NCBI GenBank assembly: GCA_045546995.1
Contig: JAZQDW010000001.1
Span: 1-64,000 of the forward strand
Reading direction: 5' to 3'
Length of the DNA stretch: 64,000 nt
DNA from: Firm-08 sp045546995
GTDB lineage: Bacteria; Bacillota; Clostridia; Oscillospirales; QAKW01
The notes below the pieces were generated by a model. That model saw only the letters and a list, made by a program, of their open reading frames with translations. It did not search any database and was not told the DNA's origin. The position numbers were made by a program, and so were the translations under genes. The stretch's first letter is position 1; every line of letters starts with the position of its first letter. Below are positions 35,207-42,807 of the stretch, in pieces.

Positions 35207-36997
35207 ATGTGCGGTATCATCGGATACGTCGGTGAGCGTCAGGCTCCCGATATTTTAATTGACGGCCTGCAAAAGCTGGAATACCGTGGCTATGATTCGG
35301 CCGGTATCGCCGTCTTTCAACAACAACACGTAGAAATCATTAAAACGGCGGGTAAGGTGGACACCCTGGCCCGCAAACTTGCCGCGGCGCGACCGAAAAA
35401 CGTCTGTTGCGGCATCGGTCACACCCGTTGGGCCACCCACGGTGAGCCGGATGACGTCAACGCCCATCCCCATCGGGTGGGACGGGTCACCCTGGTCCAT
35501 AACGGTATCATTGAAAACTACAACGAATTGCGACAGCGGTATCATCCGCACCCCCGTTCCCGCACCGATACCGAAATCGCGGCGGCGGTGATCAACGCCT
35601 GCTATGACGGAGCGCCCGAGCAAGCTATTTTCAAGGCGGTCGCTCAATTTCACGGCACCTTTGCGCTGTGTATTTTATTTGAGGATCATCCGGATACGAT
35701 CTACGCCATCCGACACGGCTCGCCGCTGATCGTGGCGCCGGGAGACGGCGAGAGCTTTCTGGCCTCGGACATCCCTGCCATTCTGGCGCACACACGACAG
35801 TATTATCTGCCCGAAAGCGAAGAGTTGACCATCGTAGACCGTGGCGGCATCCGCTTTGTCGACCGCGATCTGCAGCCGGTGGAAAAACAGCTAAAAACCG
35901 CCGACTGGGACGAAAGCGCCGCCCGCAAAAACGGCTATGATCACTATATGCTCAAAGAGATCTTCGAGCAGCCCGCCGTATTGGAGCAGACCATTCTGCG
36001 CTATAAAAACGACTTTTCTATCTTTGAGGAAGAGGAATTTGATTTCCGCGTCAAGGGCAACGTTCATATCGTCGCCTGCGGCAGCGCCTATCACGCCGGT
36101 CTGATGGGGAAATACGCCATTGAAAAATTGGCGCGCATCCCCGTTTTGGTCCACGTTGCCAGCGAGTTCCGCTATGACGATCCCATCCTGCGTAAGGAGG
36201 ATCTGGTCATTGCCGTTTCCCAATCGGGTGAAACGGCGGATACCCTTGCGGCCGTAAGGCTTGCGCGGGAACGCAACGTGCGCACGTTGGCCATCGTCAA
36301 CGTACGCGCCTCCTCGCTGTCACGGTTGGCCGATCACACGCTGTACACCCTGGCCGGCCCGGAAATTGCCGTGGCCACCACCAAGGCCTATCTGTGCCAG
36401 GTCTGTCTGCTGCAATTGCTGGCCGTCCGCCTGGCAGACAAGCGGCTGAGTATGCAGGAATATAAAGATATGATGGTAGCCTTTGAGGCGTTGCCCGAAC
36501 AAATTAAGCAGGCGCTCACCTTTCGGGAGGAGGCCAAACAGCTGGCCCTTCGCTTTAAGGATGCAGAGCATATTTTCTTTATGGGGCGCGGACAGGACAG
36601 CTGTCTTGCCATGGAGGCCTCTTTGAAATTGAAGGAGATATCATATATCCATTCCGAGGCCTATGCCGCCGGAGAGCTCAAGCACGGCACCATCTCGCTG
36701 ATTACCGAAAACACCCCCGTCATCGCCATCATGACCGATCGGGAACGGTTGCCCAAAACCGTTTCCAACCTCAAAGAAACAGACGCAAGAGGCGCCGCCG
36801 TCACGGTGGTGACCTATGCGGACGTGTCCACGGAAGGCTTTGCCGCTCAATGCATTCCTCTACCGCCTATGGCCGCCATCACGGCGCCGCTGGCGGCCGC
36901 CGTCAAGCTGCAACTGTTGGCATATTACGTGGCGCTGGAAAAGGGCTGTGATATCGATCGCCCCCGCAATCTGGCCAAAAGCGTTACGGTGGAATAG
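35207..36997 (+). CDS. glmS: Glutamine--fructose-6-phosphate aminotransferase (isomerizing)
   Basis: Makes glucosamine-6-phosphate from fructose-6-P and glutamine. 596 residues: N-terminal class II glutaminase with Cys nucleophile directly after Met (MCGIIGYVG), YRGYDSAGIAV, HTRWATHGEP, then two SIS isomerase domains (ACGSAYHAGLMGKYAIE; SQSGETADTLAAVRLA; MGRGQDSCLAMEASLKLKE) and the C-terminal DRPRNLAKSVTVE. Ribosome site TAAGGAGGA. In one operon with glmU-like, glmM and rsmA, so feedback by a leader ribozyme is unlikely here. Confidence 0.97.
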   Translation: MCGIIGYVGERQAPDILIDGLQKLEYRGYDSAGIAVFQQQHVEIIKTAGKVDTLARKLAAARPKNVCCGIGHTRWATHGEPDDVNAHPHRVGRVTLVHNGIIENYNELRQRYHPHPRSRTDTEIAAAVINACYDGAPEQAIFKAVAQFHGTFALCILFEDHPDTIYAIRHGSPLIVAPGDGESFLASDIPAILAHTRQYYLPESEELTIVDRGGIRFVDRDLQPVEKQLKTADWDESAARKNGYDHYMLKEIFEQPAVLEQTILRYKNDFSIFEEEEFDFRVKGNVHIVACGSAYHAGLMGKYAIEKLARIPVLVHVASEFRYDDPILRKEDLVIAVSQSGETADTLAAVRLARERNVRTLAIVNVRASSLSRLADHTLYTLAGPEIAVATTKAYLCQVCLLQLLAVRLADKRLSMQEYKDMMVAFEALPEQIKQALTFREEAKQLALRFKDAEHIFFMGRGQDSCLAMEASLKLKEISYIHSEAYAAGELKHGTISLITENTPVIAIMTDRERLPKTVSNLKETDARGAAVTVVTYADVSTEGFAAQCIPLPPMAAITAPLAAAVKLQLLAYYVALEKGCDIDRPRNLAKSVTVE

Positions 36998-37009
36998 GGG
37001 GGTGACGAT

Positions 37010-38356
37010 ATGAGAAAATATTTTGGAACCGACGGCATCCGCGGCATTGTGGAAAAGGCGCTGGATCACGATCTGGCCTTTCGTTGCGCTGCCGCCTGCG
37101 GTTATTTACTCAAACAGCAAAACCCGAAAGCAAAGGTCATCATCGGCAGTGATACCCGCATTTCCCGCGGGATGCTGACCGGCGTAATGACCGGCGGCTT
37201 TTGCTACAGCGGCGTCAACGTCATCAACATCGGCGTGTTACCCACCCCCGCGCTGGCCTTTCTTATCGATCGGATGGGGGCGGACGCCGGCGTAATGATC
37301 TCCGCCTCCCACAATCCCTACGAATATAACGGCATCAAGATCCTCACCCGGGGCGGCATCAAATTGCCGGACGAAACGGAAGAACAGATTGAGGCATTGA
37401 TGGAGGATTTTGAGCAGATCCCCTACTGCCCCACACCGGGCAATGCCGGCTATAATATGCAGGCAAAGGATTTTTACGTGGAGCACATCAAGCAGGCCTG
37501 TGAGCAACCCTTGCAAGGCTTTCGGGTGCTGCTGGACTGTTCCAACGGCGCCGCCTGCGAGACGGCCGGAGAGATCTTCGGCGGGCTGGACGTCAGCTAT
37601 ACGTTGCACGGTCATCACCCCGACGGACAAAACATCAACCGACAATGCGGGTCCACCCACATGGAACATCTGGCCGCATTGATGCAGGAGAGCGACGCCC
37701 ACATCGGCTTTGCCTTTGACGGGGATGCCGACCGCTGTCTGGCGGTGGATCGCAAAGGACGGATCATTGAAGGAGACAAGATCATGGCCGTCATCGCCCT
37801 GTATCTTAAAGCACAGGGGCGTCTGCCCCACAATGCAATGGTTGCCACCGTAATGAGCAATCTCGGCCTGATTGAGACCATGAATCAAAAAGGGATCAAC
37901 GTCCCCTGCACCAAGGTGGGTGACCGATACGTGCTGGAGGAAATGCTGGACAAAAACTACGTTTTGGGTGGCGAAAATTCCGGGCACATCATTTTCAGAG
38001 AAAAGGCCACCACCGGCGACGGACAACTGACAGCCATTATGCTGCTGTGCGCCATGAAATACTTTGATATGGACAGCACGCAAGTATATGATATTTTTAC
38101 ACCCTATCCCCAATATTTGTTTAACGTCACCGCCAACGACCTGCAAAAACGCAAGTTGATGGCAGACGACGTATTTACCGAAAACGTGCGACAGGCCGAA
38201 AAGGTCTTCGGCGGCAAAGGACGGATCTTGGTACGTCCCTCCGGCACCGAGCCCTATATCCGTATTCTGGTAGAGGGCAAGGATGCGACAGAGGTGCGTT
38301 CCGCCGCCCTGCAGCTGAAGGAGGCTACCGAGATCCGCCTGGGTCAGATCTTTTAA
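37010..38356 (+). CDS. glmM: Phosphoglucosamine mutase
   Basis: Converts glucosamine-6-phosphate to glucosamine-1-phosphate. 448 residues with all four signature regions: FGTDGIRGI, the phosphoserine loop MISASHNPYEYNGIKI, the metal loop DGDADRCLAVD, and the C-terminal phosphate-binding VRPSGTEPYIRI. Start preceded by GGGGGGTGACGAT. It supplies the substrate of the GlmU acetyltransferase encoded two genes upstream. Confidence 0.96.
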   Translation: MRKYFGTDGIRGIVEKALDHDLAFRCAAACGYLLKQQNPKAKVIIGSDTRISRGMLTGVMTGGFCYSGVNVINIGVLPTPALAFLIDRMGADAGVMISASHNPYEYNGIKILTRGGIKLPDETEEQIEALMEDFEQIPYCPTPGNAGYNMQAKDFYVEHIKQACEQPLQGFRVLLDCSNGAACETAGEIFGGLDVSYTLHGHHPDGQNINRQCGSTHMEHLAALMQESDAHIGFAFDGDADRCLAVDRKGRIIEGDKIMAVIALYLKAQGRLPHNAMVATVMSNLGLIETMNQKGINVPCTKVGDRYVLEEMLDKNYVLGGENSGHIIFREKATTGDGQLTAIMLLCAMKYFDMDSTQVYDIFTPYPQYLFNVTANDLQKRKLMADDVFTENVRQAEKVFGGKGRILVRPSGTEPYIRILVEGKDATEVRSAALQLKEATEIRLGQIF

Positions 38357-38372
38357 AAGACAGGAGAAAGCA

Positions 38373-39209
38373 ATGAAGTACAGCGCCGAATTTATCCGTG
38401 ATATTCTTGCCGAAAACGGCAAGATCCTCAAAAAATCCCTGGGGCAGAACTTTTTGTACGACGAAAAGATCCTGCATCAGATCGTCGACGCCGCAGTGGA
38501 GAAAAAAGGTGAAAACATCATAGAAATCGGCGCAGGTGTGGGATTGTTAACCGATTTGTTGTGCCAAAGCGCAAAGAAAGTGGTGACGATCGAAATTGAC
38601 GAGAGCCTACCGCCGCTGTTGGAAAACACCGTCCCTCACCCCAATTTTTCCTTGCATCTGCAGGATATTTTAAAGGCAGACCTGCCCGCCCTTGCCGACC
38701 GATATTTCGGCGGCGAGCGTTTTGTAATCGTAGGAAATCTACCCTATTATATCACTGCAAAAATCCTGGATCTGCTGGCACTGCATCAACCGCTGTTTGA
38801 CCGCAGTGTTATCATGGTACAAAAGGAAGTGGCCCATCGGCTGCAAAGCGGCAGGGGGAGCAAGGAATATCGGGCCGCCACGGTGGTAATGCAGGCGCTT
38901 TTCGAGATCCGTTACGTCTGCACCGTGCCGCCCCACTGCTTTGTTCCGGCCCCTCACGTGGAAAGCGCCGTCCTCTGTCTGACCCCTAAAGCAGACAGCG
39001 GCGTTGACGACGTAGCTGCCTTTCTTTCCTTTGTACGGCAAGCCTTTGCCGCCCGTCGCAAACAGCTGAAAAGCGTGGCCAAAAACCTGCGTGTCACCGC
39101 CGAGCAGATGACACAGGGGCTTGCCGCCGTGGGGGCTGAACCCGCCGCGCGAGCGGAGGACCTGACTCCAACACAAATGGTACAGCTGTTTGGAATATTG
39201 CACAAATAA
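38373..39209 (+). CDS. rsmA: 16S rRNA dimethyladenosine transferase
   Basis: KsgA/RsmA dimethylates the two adjacent adenosines near the 3' end of 16S rRNA using SAM. 278 residues: KKSLGQNFLYDEKI, SAM motif IIEIGAGVGLLTDLL, and the catalytic NLPYYIT motif; the helical C-terminus ends DLTPTQMVQLFGIL. Ribosome site ACAGGAGAAAG. Last gene of the glm operon, 16 nt behind glmM and ahead of a terminator. The grouping with glm genes is probably only transcriptional. Confidence 0.96.
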   Translation: MKYSAEFIRDILAENGKILKKSLGQNFLYDEKILHQIVDAAVEKKGENIIEIGAGVGLLTDLLCQSAKKVVTIEIDESLPPLLENTVPHPNFSLHLQDILKADLPALADRYFGGERFVIVGNLPYYITAKILDLLALHQPLFDRSVIMVQKEVAHRLQSGRGSKEYRAATVVMQALFEIRYVCTVPPHCFVPAPHVESAVLCLTPKADSGVDDVAAFLSFVRQAFAARRKQLKSVAKNLRVTAEQMTQGLAAVGAEPAARAEDLTPTQMVQLFGILHK

Positions 39210-39213
39210 AATC

Positions 39214-39245
39214 AAAAAATCGCTTGCCGAGGCAAGCGATTTTTG
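39214..39245. terminator. Terminator between rsmA and the deoR-type gene
   Basis: AAAAATCGCTTGCC pairs with GGCAAGCGATTTTT; A and T runs on both sides suit the convergent genes. Confidence 0.88.
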
Positions 39246-39246
39246 T

Positions 39247-40020
39247 TTATTCTGCCAAGACGACCCGCACGTTTTGACTGCGGATCAACTCCACGATTTC
39301 CGGTTGCACGCCGCTGTCGGTCACCAGCGTGTGGATCTCTGCGGGGGAACAGGTGGTTACGGCGGCGGTTTTGCCGATCTTCGTGCTGTCCAACACGGCG
39401 ATCAATCTTCCCGTTTTGGCCAAAATGCTCTTTTTCAGCAGCGCCACCTCCATGGAATATTCCATCAACCCGCGCCCGGGCAAAAAGCCATCTGCCGAAA
39501 ACACGGCAATATCCACCTGCGGAAACAGGCTCATGCTCTCATTGGCCAGCATTCCGAGGGTGACCAACATATCTGCCTTGACGTTGCCGCCGATGCAATA
39601 CACCTGCAGATCCTTTTCCATACCCAGCAAGGAGGCGATCCGCAGGGAATTGGTGATCACCGTCAGGTTTTTTCTGCCCACCAAACATTTGGCCACCTCG
39701 TACAACGTCGTGCCGCTGTCCAGATAAATGGTGCAGTTATCCGGGATCATCTCCACCGCCCGTGCCGCCACAGCCTCTTTTTCACTCAAGCCCTCTCTGC
39801 GGCGGCGCTCCCAACGGGGGATCTCCTCCGTTTCCCGGGCCGGCCGCATCGGAACGGCGCCGCCGTAAATGCGCGTAATCGTTCCCTCCGCCTCCAGAAT
39901 GTCCAGATCGCGGCGCACGGTGGCCATGGAAATACCAAACCGCGCGCACAAATCGGTGTTGAGCACCCTGCCCTCACGCAGTAGAATTTGTTTGATTTGC
40001 ATCAGTCGATCGGATTTCAT
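39247..40020 (-). CDS. DeoR family transcriptional regulator
   Basis: 257 residues from MKSDRLMQIKQILLREGRV; this ATG has TGGGGG upstream, whereas the longer frame has none. An N-terminal winged HTH (LCARFGISMATVRRDLDILE) precedes a DeoR C-terminal sensor domain with the sugar-phosphate-binding isomerase-like fold (YLDSGTTLYEVAKCL, VFSADGF, LDSTKIGKTA). Members usually repress sugar-catabolic genes and release on a phosphorylated intermediate. It is divergent from the opine-dehydrogenase / HAD / FGGY genes, its likely targets. Its promoter and leader carry candidate operators. Confidence 0.92.
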   Translation of the reverse strand: MKSDRLMQIKQILLREGRVLNTDLCARFGISMATVRRDLDILEAEGTITRIYGGAVPMRPARETEEIPRWERRRREGLSEKEAVAARAVEMIPDNCTIYLDSGTTLYEVAKCLVGRKNLTVITNSLRIASLLGMEKDLQVYCIGGNVKADMLVTLGMLANESMSLFPQVDIAVFSADGFLPGRGLMEYSMEVALLKKSILAKTGRLIAVLDSTKIGKTAAVTTCSPAEIHTLVTDSGVQPEIVELIRSQNVRVVLAE

Positions 40021-40031
40021 ACAAATGCCCC

Positions 40032-40109
40032 CAAAATGATTGTTTTGATCGTTTTTCATTGTAAATCATTTGCCCTCAAATGTCAATCCTTCATTTTTTG
40101 ATTGCTTTT
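40032..40109. promoter_or_regulatory. Candidate operators in the deoR / dehydrogenase intergenic region
   Basis: Two direct copies of TTTTGATYGYTTTT lie at 40043-40056 and 40096-40109, 53 bp apart (five helical turns). The first is just downstream of the deoR -10, the second between the -35 boxes of the two divergent promoters. An imperfect inverted repeat CAAAATGATT (40032-40041) / AATCATTTG (40064-40072) overlaps the deoR promoter. DeoR proteins often use such repeats, so joint auto- and target control is likely. Confidence 0.5.
40058..40086 (-). promoter_or_regulatory. Promoter of the deoR-type gene
   Basis: TTGACA (40081-40086), 17 bp, TACAAT (40058-40063) on the minus strand. Confidence 0.75.
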
Positions 40110-40119
40110 CTGTGAATTG

Positions 40120-40148
40120 TTGACAGATAAAAAATTTAGATTTATACT
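40120..40148 (+). promoter_or_regulatory. Promoter of the opine-dehydrogenase-like gene
   Basis: Near-perfect consensus: TTGACA (40120-40125), 17 bp, TATACT (40143-40148). Such strength fits a repressed, inducible unit. Confidence 0.85.
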
Positions 40149-40187
40149 GAAATCATCCGAATAAAAAATATAAAAGGAGCGTTTTTT

Positions 40188-41267
40188 ATGAAAAAAGTTG
40201 CAATTATCGGCGGTGGTAACGGTGCCATCACCATGGCCGCTGACCTGAACAGCCGCGGCTATCAGATCAACATGTACGAGCAGCCCGAATTCATCGGCAA
40301 GCTGGCAAATCTGAAGGAGCACAAAACCATTCGTGTTACCGGCGTCATTGACGTGACCGCCAAGATTGAGCTGCTGACCGACAATATGGCCGAGGCCATT
40401 GACGGTGTAAAATACATTTTGATCGTTACCCCCTCTTACGCTCACGAGGCCATTGCAGAAAAGCTGAAGGGTGTTGTCAAGAAAGATCAGGTACTGGTCC
40501 TGTATCCCGGTGCCTTCGGCGCATTGGTATTCCGCAACCTGCTGGGTGACGAGTGCCCCGTAATCGCCGAGGCCAACAACCTGCCCTACGACACCCGTCT
40601 GAAGGGCGAAGCCATTGCCTTCTGCTCCGGCATCAACCCCATCAATATGTCCTTCTTCCCTGCGGATGCCAAGGACGAATATTTTGACGACATCAACGAT
40701 TTTATTCCGATCCAGTATTGCTACCGCGACGTGCTGGAATGCGGTCTGTCTCTGGTCAATCCCGCCCTGCACTCCGGCGCCTGCGTCATCAATATCGGCA
40801 TGATCGAGCAGCCCTGCCGCGGCGGTTATCATATGTACGAGCATTTCACCCCCGGCTGCGCCAAGTTGGAGATCGCGCTGGATCAGGAAAGAAAGGCTAT
40901 CGGCCGCGCTCTGGGCTATGAGCTGCGTCCCATCGAGGACTTCGCCGGTAAGCCCGAGGGTCATCAGATCACCTGGAAAGAACTGTATATGCAGATGCAT
41001 GGCGACGTTTCCCTGACTGCCATCTCCGGCCCCAACGATATTTGGAACAGATATCTCACCGAGGACTGCCCCAACGGTCTGGTGCCGTGGGTCGCCATTG
41101 CCGAGTTGGTAGGTGTTGAGGCTCCCACTATGAAGGCTATCATCACCATCTACAGCCACATCCACGAAAGAGATTGGTGGGCTGTGGGCCGCAAGCTGGA
41201 CAGACTGGGTCTGGACGGTATGACCAAAGAGCAAGTACTTGAATACGTAAAAACCGGTAAGAAATAA
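40188..41267 (+). CDS. Opine/octopine dehydrogenase family oxidoreductase
   Basis: 359 residues. Rossmann start KKVAIIGGGNGAITMAADL (GxGxxG), followed by a 6-phosphogluconate-dehydrogenase-like helical C-terminal domain (NPALHSGACVINIGMIEQ, YMQMHGDVSLTAISGP) typical of the NAD/NADP octopine/nopaline dehydrogenase family. These enzymes make or split secondary amines formed between an amino acid and a 2-oxo acid. The true substrate here is unknown. AAAGGAG precedes the start. Its TAA overlaps the ATG of the HAD gene by one base, so the two are translated together. Confidence 0.88.
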   Translation: MKKVAIIGGGNGAITMAADLNSRGYQINMYEQPEFIGKLANLKEHKTIRVTGVIDVTAKIELLTDNMAEAIDGVKYILIVTPSYAHEAIAEKLKGVVKKDQVLVLYPGAFGALVFRNLLGDECPVIAEANNLPYDTRLKGEAIAFCSGINPINMSFFPADAKDEYFDDINDFIPIQYCYRDVLECGLSLVNPALHSGACVINIGMIEQPCRGGYHMYEHFTPGCAKLEIALDQERKAIGRALGYELRPIEDFAGKPEGHQITWKELYMQMHGDVSLTAISGPNDIWNRYLTEDCPNGLVPWVAIAELVGVEAPTMKAIITIYSHIHERDWWAVGRKLDRLGLDGMTKEQVLEYVKTGKK

Positions 41268-41959
41268 TGATCAAGGCTGTAATTTTTGACTTCGATCATA
41301 CGTTGTATGACCGTTGGCTGACCTATGAAAAATTTTACGACGGATTTGTGGCGGAGTTCGGTGACATCCTGGCGCCCCTGCCCCGGGAAGAAATGATCGC
41401 TAAGATGCATCTCTCCGACCAGCAAGGTCTGTACGTAAACGAATGGCCCGGTATCTACGACAAATACGTGGAAAACGGCGTATTTATCAAAGCGCCCGGC
41501 TTTGAAAACTTCTTCCCCTACGTCAAAAAGCATTATCCCGAGGCCATCGTGGTGCACACCGATGCGGTAGAAACCATGGATGCCCTGCATGCGCTGGGAA
41601 TCAAAACCGGTATCCTCACCAACTGTGAAAAGGGTGCGCCGGAATATCAGCACGATAAGATCGACCGTACCCCGCTGCGTCAATACATGGACGCCATTCT
41701 GACCAGCGCCGAGGCCGGTTATGAAAAGCCGGATGCCCGCGCCTTTGTGCAGATCTGCGATCTGCTGGACGTACGGCCGGAGGAGGCCATTTACGTGGGC
41801 GACAACCCCGTCAAGGACGTTTGCGGCGCCCGCGGCGTCGGTATGACTCCCGTCTGGATGCGGTTTTATCCCGTCTGGCCCGAAGCGCTGCCACGCGGCC
41901 CCTACGAGATCGATCACCTCATCGAAGTGGTGGACATCGTAAAAGAAATCAACAAATGA
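41267..41959 (+). CDS. HAD-superfamily hydrolase (copy 1)
   Basis: 230 residues. HAD motif I is DFDHTLYDR with nucleophile and acid/base Asp (D9, D11); then TGILTNCEKG (motif II Thr), a Lys near GYEKPDARAF (motif III) and VGDNPVKDVCGARG (motif IV). A helical cap follows motif I (about 15-90), so a small phosphorylated substrate is likely. It overlaps the opine-dehydrogenase stop codon. A clear paralogue lies next door at 42108-42806. Confidence 0.88.
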   Translation: MIKAVIFDFDHTLYDRWLTYEKFYDGFVAEFGDILAPLPREEMIAKMHLSDQQGLYVNEWPGIYDKYVENGVFIKAPGFENFFPYVKKHYPEAIVVHTDAVETMDALHALGIKTGILTNCEKGAPEYQHDKIDRTPLRQYMDAILTSAEAGYEKPDARAFVQICDLLDVRPEEAIYVGDNPVKDVCGARGVGMTPVWMRFYPVWPEALPRGPYEIDHLIEVVDIVKEINK

Positions 41960-41962
41960 GTA

Positions 41963-41990
41963 TAAAGACAGCCCCGCGGGGCTGTCTTTA
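41963..41990 (+). terminator. Terminator after the first HAD gene
   Basis: AAAGACAGCCCCG pairs with CGGGGCTGTCTTT, followed by ATTTC. It separates copy 1 from copy 2, which has its own promoters. Confidence 0.8.
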
Positions 41991-41993
41991 TTT

Positions 41994-42091
41994 CTTGACA
42001 ATATTCCCGAAATTTTATACAATGATATATGATATTTATTTGGCCTGTTTTGAGGAATTATATTGACATTTGTTGAGTATTTTGGTTAAAT
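41994..42091 (+). promoter_or_regulatory. Two tandem promoters of the second HAD / FGGY kinase genes
   Basis: First: TTGACA (41994-41999) with TATACA/TACAAT 16-18 bp downstream (about 42016-42023). Second: TTGACA (42063-42068), 17 bp, TTAAAT (42086-42091). I see no copy of the TTTTGATYGYTTTT motif here, so this second unit may be regulated differently. Confidence 0.65.
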
Positions 42092-42107
42092 AGAAAAGGA
42101 GTTCAAA

Positions 42108-42806
42108 ATGATTAAAGCGGTTATTTTTGACTTTGACCACACGCTGTACGATCGGAAGATCAGTCTGATAAAGACCGTTCCCTTCCTGATGAGTGGGCTA
42201 AAGAAATACCTGCGCAAGGATCTGACGACGGATGAATTTACCGCCGCCCTGCTGGAGGCGGAAACCTCCGAGGCAGGCTATTATACCAACGGTTACCCCG
42301 GTGTTTGCGCCGAACTGAACCGATTGGGCGTATTTACCGAGAAGCCTGCCGACGACGACTATCGGGCAATCTTTTACCCCGCCTTCAACAACGGTATCAC
42401 CCCCTTTCCCGACGCCTACGACACGTTGGCCACACTGCGGGAGATGGGCTATAAGGTAGCATTACTGACCAATGGTTTTACCAAAATCCAACACGAAAAG
42501 CTATCCTTTACCAAGGTACCCGAATATATGGACGAGATCGTAGTCAGCGAGCAGGTAGGAAAGAGCAAACCTCATCCCCTACCCTTTATCACCATCTGCC
42601 GCGCGCTGGGCATTCGTACAGACGAGGCCGTATACGTGGGCGACAACATTTTCTGCGACGTTTGCGGCGCCAGAGGCGCAGGTATGAAAACCGTGTGGAA
42701 GCCCTTTGCCCGTGTGTGGCCAAACGATATCACCCCACCCGATTTTATCATTCAAAATTTAAGTGAACTCCCCGCCATTTTACAAAAAATCGCACAGGAG
42801 AACTGA
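42108..42806 (+). CDS. HAD-superfamily hydrolase (copy 2)
   Basis: 232 residues, paralogous to the preceding HAD gene along its whole length: same MIKAVIFDFDHTLYDR start, same YxNxxPG cap motif, same VGDNxxxDVCGARGxGM motif IV. Cap sequences differ, so substrates may differ. Motif II Thr is in VALLTNGFTK, motif III Lys in GKSKPHPLPF. Start behind AAAAGGAG. The kinase gene begins directly after its stop, indicating a two-gene unit. Confidence 0.88.
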   Translation: MIKAVIFDFDHTLYDRKISLIKTVPFLMSGLKKYLRKDLTTDEFTAALLEAETSEAGYYTNGYPGVCAELNRLGVFTEKPADDDYRAIFYPAFNNGITPFPDAYDTLATLREMGYKVALLTNGFTKIQHEKLSFTKVPEYMDEIVVSEQVGKSKPHPLPFITICRALGIRTDEAVYVGDNIFCDVCGARGAGMKTVWKPFARVWPNDITPPDFIIQNLSELPAILQKIAQEN

Positions 42807-42807
42807 A

